Assembly: GCA_963978895.1 (NCBI GenBank)
Contig: OZ022239.1
Span: 37,095,830 to 37,159,829, forward strand
Source: Erpobdella octoculata
Taxonomy: Eukaryota; Annelida; Clitellata; Hirudinida; Erpobdellidae
DNA length: 64,000 nt
Direction of reading: 5' to 3'
Positions 19,475 through 30,700 of this stretch are shown one piece after another (within the stretch, counting starts at the first letter, position 1; every line of letters starts with the position of its first letter). The notes under the pieces are model-generated. The model did no database searches and was not told where the DNA came from. It saw nothing but the letters and a program-made list of their open reading frames with translations. The position numbers were made by a program, and so were the translations under genes.

Positions 19475-19622
19475 CCGCTCGCTCACCCGCTCCGCTCCGC
19501 TTATTTTGTGACGGATTTCAAAAAAAATTTTTTAATTTTTGACTCCCATTGACTCTCAAGGTTGTGTGAAAATTTCATTACGATCGGATGAATGGTGTAG
19601 CAATGCATAAACGCCATTAACA
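19475..19622 (-). mobile_element. Helitron-family internal fragment
   Basis: The phrase CTCAAGGTTGTGTGAA, preceded by a CCCGCTC..TTGTGACGGAT-type segment, recurs near 24745-24825 next to another CTAG terminus. The block is therefore a displaced piece of the same family. Confidence 0.5.
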
Positions 19623-19630
19623 TATATAGA

Positions 19631-20681
19631 CAAGGACGGATCCAGGGGGGGATGAGGGGGATGCATCCCCCCCCACCAGCCAAAAAGTCATGTAATGCAA
19701 TTTTTTGCAAATTCGAGGATTTTTCATTTAATAGTAGGGGACTGTCTATGTATCTATGTTATAATCTATATTGCTAATTTTCTATAGCATTCCATACTCT
19801 ACCGATGCTGTCAATTCAAGTTTAAATTCACTTTTCATCAAAATCTCGCCATAATGATTCGATTTGATTTCTGAAATTTTGCGTTTTCGTGCACTATTAG
19901 TATAGAGCAAACCTTAGTACCGTGTTATACAATCAAAATAAATAACACCAATTTTAAAAGTATACAATTCGTAATCTAAATCTACGATTTTCAAAGAAAT
20001 AATACTAAATTATTATGTCGAATGGAGAGTCAGCTTCCGTTCAACTTACTGTATAAAACAGTTGAAAACATTAAAACTATGGAATGTTCCAATATTATAA
20101 AATTGCATGCAGACATTGAAAATACTGTCATTGAAGCTAACATTCAGAAATCTTCTTCCAATGATGGCAATATTCCATCTGAATTTCCACAAATTGTGGC
20201 TGTCCACAAAAATTAAAAAATTTTGCTAGTTTGTAGTTTCAGTTGCACACAAATTGACATAATAATTCTTTCCACTTTAATAAACTCAACATTCTAAGCT
20301 GACAAATCCATTATTTCTTCCTTTCTTTGTATGCATATTGTTGCTTGCCTGTGTGTTTTCGTTTTTTTCTCCTACCCTAGGAGAAAAAATCCTACAGTCT
20401 ACAAAATAAGACTTTGAATTCATCTGGATAGCTCCTTTTGTCTGACATCATAAAAATTGTATAATTGTTTTGATTTGATTTAGGCTATTTTTATATGCAA
20501 TAATTTAAAAGATTTTAGTTCAATGTATGCGCCAAATCGCACCATTTCATATAGTCTTTGTAAAAAAACCTTGGAGAGGGGTCACACCCCCCTACCCAAA
20601 CCCCTCCCCGTGCTCGGCGCTGCGCCCCTCTTTAATGTTGGTTCATCCCCCCCCCACCAGAATTTTCTGTATCCGCCCCTG
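19631..20681 (+). mobile_element. Non-autonomous hAT element with exact 8-bp target duplication
   Basis: The left end CAAGGACGGATCCAGGGG and the right end (reversed: CAGGGGCGGATACAG) are inverted repeats of the hAT type. Identical TATATAGA octamers flank it (19623-19630 and 20682-20689). The interior holds a 64-residue open frame (20022-20216) with no recognised domain, perhaps a transposase tail. The intact target duplication implies a fairly young insertion. Confidence 0.85.
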
Positions 20682-20689
20682 TATATAGA

Positions 20690-21110
20690 TACAAACATTC
20701 ATTTTTATATATATAGATAATAATCTATGTTTTAAAACAAAAACAAGTCAGATACAATTAAATAAATTTTTACAATTAAAAATTTAAACAAGTAAAAGAA
20801 AAACGAGTTTTTCAACACAAAATTATATTTCAAATACACTTGAGATTTTTTACTTTTTGGTTTTTTTCTATTACAACGCTTATATTAACTTGCACCGTTG
20901 TTTGTATGTAATTTGTGTTTGTTTCAGCGCAACGTCGAGCTCGTTTAGTACTTCGATGGGTGCCATTAAATACATTAATCCGTTTTTATATTTCAAAAAA
21001 TTTAAACATTAAAAAATGAAAATTAAAAACAATATAAATAATATTTAGATTTCAAAAAAATTTAAACACTAAAAATCGAAAATTAATAAAAAATAAAAAA
21101 TATGAATAAT
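20690..21110. other. AT-rich DNA, nothing recognised
   Basis: Contains a short internal duplication (ATTTCAAAAAAATTTAAACA-like, near 20990 and 21050) and no coding signal. Confidence 0.4.
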
Positions 21111-21111
21111 A

Positions 21112-21450
<339 letters not shown>

Positions 21451-21654
21451 ATTGTTGTAAAATCGTCAAATCGTATTACAGGTCCAGAAGAATGGTTTTG
21501 TAGTTTATTGGGTGATAATAAATAAAGCTTGGTTAATGCTACTTATACCTTCTAATATCATCAATGTTAATAAAAAATACTTGTCGGGATATCAATAGAT
21601 GGGAAAAGTGAAATTAGTACCATAGATATAACAATATATATACATAAATGAACG

Positions 21655-21995
21655 GAAAAACAACTGAGAGCGAAAAAACGGAAAAGTGACCGGGAACGAA
21701 GAAGTGAGCAAGCAGGAAGGGGAAAGCGACCGGGAACGTGAAAGCCAACGAGGAAGGAAACAGGAGCGAGAGAGACAAACATTCTAAAAACTTCCAAAAA
21801 CCCCGTGCAACCAAGCGACCAAGATCGAAAGAGCTAGTCGGAAAAAGAAAGTGACCGGGAGCGGGAAAGCGATCGGAAGCGGGAAGGCGACCGGCAACGG
21901 GAATGTGACAAGGAGCGGGAAAGCTACCGGGAGCGGGAAAGGTCCGGGAGCGGGAAAGCGGCTGGGAGCGGAAAAATGACCGGTAAAGCGATGAA
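21655..21995. repeat. GGGAAAGCGACCGGGAGC-type minisatellite, third locus
   Basis: Diverged 18-bp units flank ACAAACATTCTAAAAACTTC and CCCCGTGCAACC, a damaged version of the Helitron-like 3' end seen at 19320-19374. The Arg/Ser and Pro/Phe-rich frames are repeat artefacts. Confidence 0.7.
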
Positions 21996-21999
21996 CGGG

Positions 22000-23740
22000 A
22001 GAGCAAGCCCGGCCCGCTTCATAAGCCAAAAATTCAGGCCCGACACGGCCCATCTAATTTGGGCCTGGCCCGTTTTTACAGGCCTAAACTTTCTATAAAC
22101 TTGGCGAAAAATCTTGGCCCGTCCCACCATGACTTCAGGTTTGGCTCATCCGGTCTGAAGACCCTAAAATCACGGCCTGGCCCGGTCCGTGCAGCACTCT
22201 AATCCATAGTGCCCTGCACGGATTTTTTTAGACCCGGTCCGGCTTATTTCATAGACAGAAAATTTCAGGCCTGGCTTGTTATTTAGGCTCGAACTACGCC
22301 GTTTCGTAAGCAAAAAAGTCGAAGCCTGGACTCAACCAATTTTAACGCTACCAAACCTCAAAGCTTGGAGACTAATTTTTTGAAAAAATAACGAAACACG
22401 TATCTCATAATTAAAAAAAAATTTAGTATTGAATTTTAATGTTTTTACATTTTCAGTCATTGAGTTTTCAAGCAAATATAATCTTTTTCTCCGCCTTACA
22501 TTTGTAGTCCTGGAAGCCAGAACTTAAAAAAAAATTGGAAAACATTTGTAACTTTATCTTTTAATTAGTATCTAGTTACTAATTTGTATATCTGTAGTAT
22601 TTTTAGTTTCAGAGTCGCAGTTTTTCTATAAAAAAGAAAACCCTATTTCCCCCCACATTTGAAATCCTGGAAACCAAATTTTCAAAAATTAATAAAAGAT
22701 GTATTTTGTTATTTTGTAAAAATAATCTTGGTTCTAAATTGCAAAACTTAGAATTTTTTTAGTTTTTGGAGTTTTTAATCAAATTATTTTTTTCATCCCA
22801 TATTTGAGGTCCTGGAAAGCAAATTATTAAAAATTGATAAAATACGTATATCTTTATTTTTTACGTAAATACTAAATACTAATTTTTACATGTGTAGCAA
22901 ATACAGTTTTAAAGTAGCAGTTACTCTAAAAACCAAATAACCTTATTTTCCATCTCACATTTGAGGTTCCGGAAACCAAATTTTCAAAAATGGTAAAACA
23001 ACTTTATTTTTATTTGTTGAGAGAATACTAAATTTTTTATATCATTAGCACTTACGGGTTTTGGGTAGCTGTTACTTTAAAAAAAAACCTATTTTCAACC
23101 CACATTTGAGGTCATGGAAACCAAATTTTCAAAAAAATGGTGAAACACGTATATTTTTATTTATTGAGTGGATAATGAAAACTAATTTTTACATCTGTAT
23201 GATTTACAGTTTTTGAGTAGCAGTTACTTTAAAAAAAACAAATAACCCTATTTTCCACCCCACATTTTGGTCCTGGAAACCAAATCTTCAAAAAATGGTG
23301 AAACACGTCTATCATTATTTTATAAGTAGATACTAATAATTAATTTTTAAATCTGTAACATTTACAGTTTCTGAGTAGCTGTTACTTTAAAAAAACAAAT
23401 AACCCTATTTTCCACCCCACATTTGAGTACCTGGAAACCAAATTTTCAAAAAATGGTGAAACACGTATTTTCTCATTTTTTTAAGAAGAGTCTAGATACC
23501 AAATTTCAAAAGTCCTTCGTTTTTGGTTTTCGAGATATGCGTTGTTTAAAAAAAATATTTGTTTTCCAGTTTCATCCTCTCGGGAGCAAAATTTTCAAAA
23601 ATCCTTTCTTAGTGGGTGCTTACGCTATAAAAGTAATATAAGTTCCAAATTTCACGTTCCTATGATAAGACGTTTGAGCTCGGCGTTGATTAATTATCAG
23701 TCAGTATGTCAGGACATGTTCTTTTATATATAGAGATAGA
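22000..23740 (-). mobile_element. Helitron-family element in reverse orientation
   Basis: On the minus strand it begins TCTATATATAAAAGAACA TG (end at about 23734-23740), then the same internal repeats as 17660-19007: five or six units of roughly 150 bp containing GTTTCCAGGACCTCAAATGT-like and GGTGAAACACGTAT-like words. It ends in the GGGCC-rich section (about 22010-22345). The 3' CTAG end could not be located, so the copy is probably truncated or rearranged there. Confidence 0.72.
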
Positions 23741-24860
23741 TGACATTAGGTACATGATTCAATTAAAAAAAGTTTGTGTTGAAAAACTCGCTTTTTCCTT
23801 TACTTGTTATTATTTTTAATTAAAAAAATGTTTTTCAAAAACGTTTTAAACTTTAATGACATGCATTGTCATGGGGAGCAGCCCGGAGCATCATATATTT
23901 TAAATTTCAGTTCGATTGGATGACGGGAAGTTAGTTAATTTGGGATGCGAAAAAATAGCCCTCATTTTTTTGTCCCTAAAAAAGTTTTCCCCTCACTTTA
24001 CGCCTCTGCTTTTCACTTTCAGTTTGTTGTCCCTGGAAAAATTTAGTTTTGTCTTCGGTGATTTGCTCCAGGGAAAGTTAGTTTCTGGGTTTTCGCTTGA
24101 TTTTTTACCGGCAACTCTTCGCCTCCGAGAATGTTAAGTTCATGCAATTTTTTGTTCCCAGCTTTATATTCTCGAGAAAGTTTATTCCTACGACTTTCGC
24201 CCAAGACTTTTTGCATCTGGAAATAGTTTCTTTCACGCTCAGTTTTTTTTCCTTACTTTCTTTTTCCAGTATTCACTCCAAGAACATTCCACTTGACCTT
24301 TCGTCTCTCGAAAAATTGCGCTAACTCGTCGTCCCTGGAAAAACTCACTATGACTATTTGCTCTTTTAAAAAATCATTCACAGCTTCACGGAAGATTTGA
24401 CTATTTATCCGTTTGTATAACAAAAGGTAAGAAGTTTTTGGAAACATTTAGCCGGCCATCAGGCTATTTTGAGAGAGAAAAAAGTAAACATTTTTAGATA
24501 AATTTTTCAAAAAGCATCTACAAACCTCCCCCTCCGGTCATCAGTTATTTTGCGAAGAAAAATGTCTAAGAATGGAAAAAGCATCTACGATTACCTTCCC
24601 CTTCGGTCATCAGCTTTTGGGAGAAGGAAAAGTGTTGGTTTTTGAAACTATTTGCCCCCAACTTTATGTTGAAACTAGCAAGGTGCCCGGGGTTTTTCTC
24701 TCTCGCTCCCGGTCGCTTTCCTGCTCTTCCTTTCCCGTTCCTTCGCCCGCTCATTCTGCGACCAATCTCATTTTTTTTTTCACAGAAACCTTCCTTTATT
24801 GACACTCAAGGTTGTGTGAAGTTAACACATTAACGGTTACGGTTGCGAAAACGCAATGTC
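23741..24860. other. Repeat-like, non-coding; contains Helitron-like 3' end
   Basis: The CGGTCATCAGCTTTT words at 24460-24620 recur near 43690. At 24675 CTAG followed by CAAGGTGCCCGGGG opens another reverse-oriented copy of the 18-bp-repeat Helitron end (to about 24830). No gene is supported. Confidence 0.45.
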
Positions 24861-25420
24861 ATTTTTAGTATTTTCGTATGGTAGTGACCATTAATGGGTT
24901 AATATAATAAGGGATTTAAAAATAAAAGTTGGAGCAACTTTTATTTCGGAATCGGAGGTTTCTACCGCAGTTCATACCTTGTAGCCTTAAATTTTGTGTT
25001 ATTTCATTGAGAAGTTAACCCTAGATAACGCTGAGTTGACATGAACACATGTGAGTTAATTTCTTGCTCAAGGAAACTACGTGCTAGAACCAGGAATCGA
25101 ATCCAAGTACTCCGAATATCCCGACCGGTGTCAACATTTCACATATGCAGGAATAATAAAAAACAAGAAAAAAACAATTGGTATGTGGAAAAGATATCAT
25201 CGTCACCACCATCATTCTTTATGAATGCATCATTTTAAAATAACAAGCATGTAGTGAAATGACCAAATTGATTTATATACAAAATATTCCACTACTCAAA
25301 TTATACACATGAATTAATAACTATGATTTATAAAACCACAATGTTAGCAGCATTAATTTAATAAGAATGGAATGTTAAACAAGCATTAATGTATATAATG
25401 GTGTTGTTTAAAGTGACCAT
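24861..25420. other. AT-rich DNA, nothing recognised
   Basis: Part near 25060-25140 has a tRNA-like CAGGAATCGAATCC word, but no partner A box or stem was found. Confidence 0.35.
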
Positions 25421-25538
<118 letters not shown>

Positions 25539-25539
25539 G

Positions 25540-26211
25540 TTTATATATATTCGTTCACACAAAACCTGCTGCAAATGGCTTCACAATTGAAAGTCAACTT
25601 GCAGACAAGTTTCACGCATCAATCGGAAGTTATCACAACTACTTGCATTACAGTCCCAGAGAAAATACAGCCAACCAACATAGACAGATTTACTTAAGTA
25701 CTTCATTGAAAATTATTATTTATAAATGCAGACGAAGCAATGAGCAATAGAATCAGAAGAGTTACAAATGAAACAAATAGGTGACTAATAATTATATGAC
25801 TAATACAATTATTATAATTTCAAACTATGTACATAATTTAAACTCTAAAATGCCATCTAAAATGTCATTGTCAAAGTATTCATCATAAAAAAAACTAACT
25901 GGCTTCTAAAATATATAACATGGTTAAGATTAAAACAGGAGACTTATCTGCAGCTCCAGATTTATAACAAAAAGAGTTTTTGCCATATTAAAACTGTTTA
26001 CAAAATTGCAGAACAGAATAACATGAAATCACAGTGAATCAGTTACTCAACGTTAACTTCTCATCCATGCTTCTAAATGCAACTGCATGACCGGGGCTAG
26101 AATCGTCAGCTCTGGAAAGATTGTAAAATTTTAAAAATTTAAAATAATAAATTGAAACAAAATAACTCAAAAATAAACAATAAATATAAATAATTTTTTG
26201 ATTTAAAAATT
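25540..26211. other. 3' flank / 3' UTR region of the PPP1R37 gene
   Basis: Lies immediately downstream (in gene sense) of the PPP1R37 stop codon. AT-rich; several TTTATT words on the plus strand are possible AATAAA signals, the nearest within 50-60 bp of the stop. No other gene. Confidence 0.4.
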
Positions 26212-27765
26212 TCATTTAAGTTGTCTTACTTTGAGTAGTCCGTTGGCAGAAAGATTTGAGAATTTATCAGCTTCGAGGAAGCTTTCTATGTCATTGAGTT
26301 TGTTAGGTTTTATGACTTCTTTGAAAATCTCATCACGTTCAGCATCTTTTAAATTATCAACGACAACATAACTGTCGTCAAAAGATACTTCAAGATGGTC
26401 AGAAGAAATAGTGCCATCATCGCTCACTCTAATGTCCTGCTTGACACTAGAGATGACAGGATCAGGAATGTGAGGTTCTATGTAGTGTAGATCTAACGAA
26501 GGAGAAATCACATTGGACATGCCATGAGTATCAGATGTTGTTAAAGGAGCATTCTCTTTATTTAGATGAAATAGTGGAGATGTATTATTGACATCTAGCT
26601 TGGGCAGAATGGTAGGATCATTGAAGGCTTGTTGACTGGCATTAATTGAAACAGGAATGGCATTGATTGAAACAGAGATGGGATTATTTGAAACAGAGAT
26701 GGGATTAGTTGAAACAGGGATGGGATTAGTTGAAACAGGGATGGGATTAGTTGAAACAGAAATGGGATTAGTTGAAACAGAAATGGGATTAGTTGAAACA
26801 GAAATGGGATTAGTAAAAACAGGGATGGGATTAGTTGAAACAGGGATGGGATTGGTCAAAACAGGGATGTTCATTTTATCACTAGGAGAAGAAGAACCCG
26901 TCATCATGTCCGCAGTTCGATCGATAACAGAAATGGCATCAGCCATCGGATCAGAAGATGGCTGCCTCACCATTCTGCTATTTTTTCCGGACGATTTTTT
27001 AATACCCATGCTGTGATGAAGTGGAATTTTTGCTGAAGTGACTACAAACTTGAGCCTTTTTTCTCTTTGCATTTTTCCACCTTGATGTTTTTTCTTCAAC
27101 TTGTTTTCATCACTCGGAGAAGGAGAAGATTCGAAACTGACGTCACTCGCTTGAGAATCAGATATTTCAACGGAATCTTCCGTTGATGTCACGGAGTTAG
27201 AATCCGGAGATAGAAAGCTGTCACCTCTGATTGGCACCAGACTTCCTGTTCCATTCGAGAGAAACATAGGTGAGGGAGGTACAACAATTGGCATCTTCAT
27301 AGAAATTGGAGAGCTGTAATGCTGGTTGCATCCTGAAGTGGCGAAATCTTCTTTGCTTGCAGGCTCATTTGAGAGGTTCAAATCAAGATGGAGTTTGTGT
27401 CTGTCAGAAAGATTTGAATGTTCAGCTGAAGAAAGTTTTGTCAGTAATGATGATGATGATGTTATTGAATCTTCGGGACTTTCTTTTCGAACGGGCTCAC
27501 TTCCAACCAATGAGGTTTCTTCAGCTGTATCAGGGCTGATTAATTCGATATTCATAATTTGACTGGCTGTACATGTTTCCGTTAATCCCTGGTGAGTTGG
27601 TGACTCATTGGTCGCATCATCTGTTTGCAGTGCTTTTTCTTCTTTTATTTTCACCTTCATGCGTTCCTCTGCTTCCCTCTTTGCAGTAAGCTTCTCATTG
27701 CGATCGACATAGGTTAAAATGTCAGCAAGTAACTTCTTTTGTTGATTTGCAAAATCTTTAACACC
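26212..27765 (-). CDS. PPP1R37: PPP1R37 exon 11 (terminal; Ser-rich tail)
   Basis: A 1,554-nt terminal exon coding 517 residues. It opens with a conserved helix GVKDFANQQKKLLADILTYV, then a low-complexity Ser/Pro/Thr-rich region, a minisatellite of (S/T)NPI(P/S)VS heptads, and a C terminus ending LLKVRQLK. The frame stays open through the whole minisatellite. Confidence 0.9.
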   Translation of the reverse strand, partial: GVKDFANQQKKLLADILTYVDRNEKLTAKREAEERMKVKIKEEKALQTDDATNESPTHQGLTETCTASQIMNIELISPDTAEETSLVGSEPVRKESPEDSITSSSSLLTKLSSAEHSNLSDRHKLHLDLNLSNEPASKEDFATSGCNQHYSSPISMKMPIVVPPSPMFLSNGTGSLVPIRGDSFLSPDSNSVTSTEDSVEISDSQASDVSFESSPSPSDENKLKKKHQGGKMQREKRLKFVVTSAKIPLHHSMGIKKSSGKNSRMVRQPSSDPMADAISVIDRTADMMTGSSSPSDKMNIPVLTNPIPVSTNPIPVFTNPISVSTNPISVSTNPISVSTNPIPVSTNPIPVSTNPISVSNNPISVSINAIPVSINASQQAFNDPTILPKLDVNNTSPLFHLNKENAPLTTSDTHGMSNVISPSLDLHYIEPHIPDPVISSVKQDIRVSDDGTISSDHLEVSFDDSYVVVDNLKDAERDEIFKEVIKPNKLNDIESFLEADKFSNLSANGLLKVRQLK

Positions 27766-30700
27766 CTGTTCGATAGGCAATAAAATCACATTTTTTCTTT
27801 CAGCATTAAAATATTATCGTTTTACAAAAAATATTTATTTAAATTACAATCCTTAAATTATTTCAATAAATAAATTCATGTCATAAATCTTACAAAGAGC
27901 TAAAAATTAGTAACAAATAAAACTAACGCTCTCCTTCTTCGGCTCCTTATCAAGGTCGATACGTGACACGGAATTGTTAACTTTTAATGCGAGACTGAGT
28001 GCCATGAGTCCTCCAGTTTTAATGTCATTATCCCTCAGATCAAGCCTCAATAACTTACTCGTCTCTGCCACGAATTCGGCAATAGCTACTGCTCCTGTTT
28101 AAATACAATGAAGTGTTGGTTAATTTAAATGAATTTTTGTATACCTGAAAATAGCCTAACCTAGCACATAATATATTACTAATTTCTATTTTCATGATTT
28201 ATTGTCCTGTTTTGACTTGTTAATTACTGAACCATTATATATGCATACCTGGAACATGAACATGAAAGAATACATGCAGTTCTATATAAATAAAAGAAAT
28301 AGAACATGCCTGCTGTGGTGTATTCACATACTACATGCTGTTCTATACTTGCAGAATGTTATTAAATTTTGCCCTCAATAAAAAAACATCTCAGTTTTCA
28401 CATTGCCACAAAATAAAAACATTTTTACAACAGAATAAAAAGTCATAAAAAGGTATTACTGCAATATGTAACTATGATTATCTAGAACCATTATAAGACA
28501 CTTTATAATGAGAATAATTATAAAGACCTTTGCCAGATAGCTTGCATTTACGATCAATCTGGTATATTGAACACAATCAATTAGATATATCGATTAAAGT
28601 ACTGTACGGGCAGATTTTTTGCAGCCCCGGCAAACTTGGCCCGCTCTCATTGATACGCGAAAATTTCAGACCTGTCCGTCTAATTTGGGCCTGGCTCTTT
28701 TTTATGGGCCTAAAAACCCTATACTTGGCACAAAAATCCCAGCCCAGCTTGACTTCAAGCCTGGCCCAGCCAGTGCAGTACTCTAATAACGATCACAATC
28801 AATCAAGTTTATATATCACAATCAATCAGGTATACATTTTTTTCTGAAATGCAATGAAAATTGAAAGAGAACCTTCACATGATATTTTTACAGCCTGCAA
28901 TCTGATTCGAAGAAGAGATTTGTTTCTAACGAGACCATCTTTTAACCTGTGTATTCCTTCATTTGTTATGTTATTTCTTCCAAGGTTTAAATCAACCAGA
29001 AATTGAGATGACATCTGTTTTAATTGTGAAGAAGAAAATCAATCAATTGATTTCAAATTATGGAAACAAAACTTATCTTTATTTGAAACATTATCCTTCT
29101 TAAAATAACTGAACAACCTAAGTAAATTCAATTCGATCAATGTTTCTCAGTATTAGATATTAGTTATAAACATAAGTACAATGAAAAGTACAGATATTAT
29201 AAATAAATATTGGGTATTAATTCTTTTATAAAGTTTAAAAACAAAAAATTAGAAAAAAACCTATTAAATTTCATACCAGTAGATAATTAAATTAAATAAT
29301 ATTAGAAGGTTATAAAATCATAAATGACAGCAAACGCAACAAAACTAGAACTCCGCAATTCGGTGAAAAGTATTGAACGATTATCTGTACTGAACAATCG
29401 TTTACTCACTGTACCAAGTTTTTATTTACTCATTAATGAGTCTGGCATAAATAACATTTTAAACTTTTTTATTCAAAATATAAAAACAATTTAAAACACT
29501 AATACTCTATATAGTTATTTTAAATAACAAAACCAACTTTTAAAACTCAAAAAATCTAAAATTGAAACATGATTTAAATTAAGAAATAAAAAATAAATTC
29601 ATAGAAATATTGAACCAACCACAGCCCTGCACAAGGAATTCATAGATTGATAAGTAAGTTGATTGTTCCACATGACCAATGTTTCGAGACCTTGCTGTGC
29701 TGAATTTGACTGTTCAATGAGTCCATCACAGAGGTGGGTCAGTCCTACATCCTGATGTATTTAAAATTATATCTGTAATTGATATAATATTAAATGTTTA
29801 TGTCACAATCAAGTAATTACTAAATAAATCAAAACTAAGTTATACCTTTAAAAAAACTTCAATGTATGCTAACACTTTCAAATTAATCTCAGTTTTTTTT
29901 CTTTAGTAAGTAAAAACAAATAGTCAACTCTCATGATACAATCACTGTCAACACTCATGATACAATCACTGTCAACACTCATGATACAATCACTGTCGAC
30001 ACTCATGATACAATCACTGTCAACACTCATGATACAATCACTGTCGACACTCATGATACAATCACTGTCAACACTCATGATACAATCACTGTCAACACTC
30101 ATGATACAATCACTGTCAACACTCATGATACAACTCATGATAACAAAACAGTAGCATCAGTCATGATGATGCAACAAAATGTCATGAAGATATCTTCCTC
30201 AATCCAAACAACATCATGACTTTGACGTCACAGAAATTAAGTTTTATAATGGTGTGGTTCTTAAATGAGGAAAAGTTATATAAGTAAAGCTGTACAAGCA
30301 AGATTAATCCTTCAGAAACCCAGAAACCAAAAAGTCTAGAATGAGAGAGGATAGGGGGTTGTTTGGGAGGAGATTACTGTTTAAAAACATGCTAGCTTAA
30401 TAATTAAGAAAACTACAAAAAGTTCACTAATCACATAATGAATATTCATCACCTAACTTACAAGCTCATGCAACATATCAAAACAGAAAAAAGGTTAATG
30501 TCTGTTGTTGGCAAATAAAACATTGAACTCAAAGACAACTGAGTTTACACATGTATTAATGTATATATAAACAACATTACAGCAAGTTATAACAATTATG
30601 ATAGTTATAATGAAAATGCTGGCAAATGATAGTATGATGAAGATGATGGCAAATGATAGTGATGATGATAGTAATGATGAAGATGGCAAATGATAGTTAT

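Noticed and set aside
25075..25100. Possible tRNA T-arm (GGAATCGAATCC)
   Set aside because: No matching acceptor stem or A box within tRNA distance.
29928..30140. CRISPR-like array of direct repeats
   Set aside because: Units are contiguous with no unique spacers and the genome is eukaryotic.
29878..30154. Repeat protein with units of eight residues (DSDCIMSV / MIQSLSTL)
   Set aside because: Both strands are open because the 24-bp minisatellite has no stop in those frames; it lies in a PPP1R37 intron.
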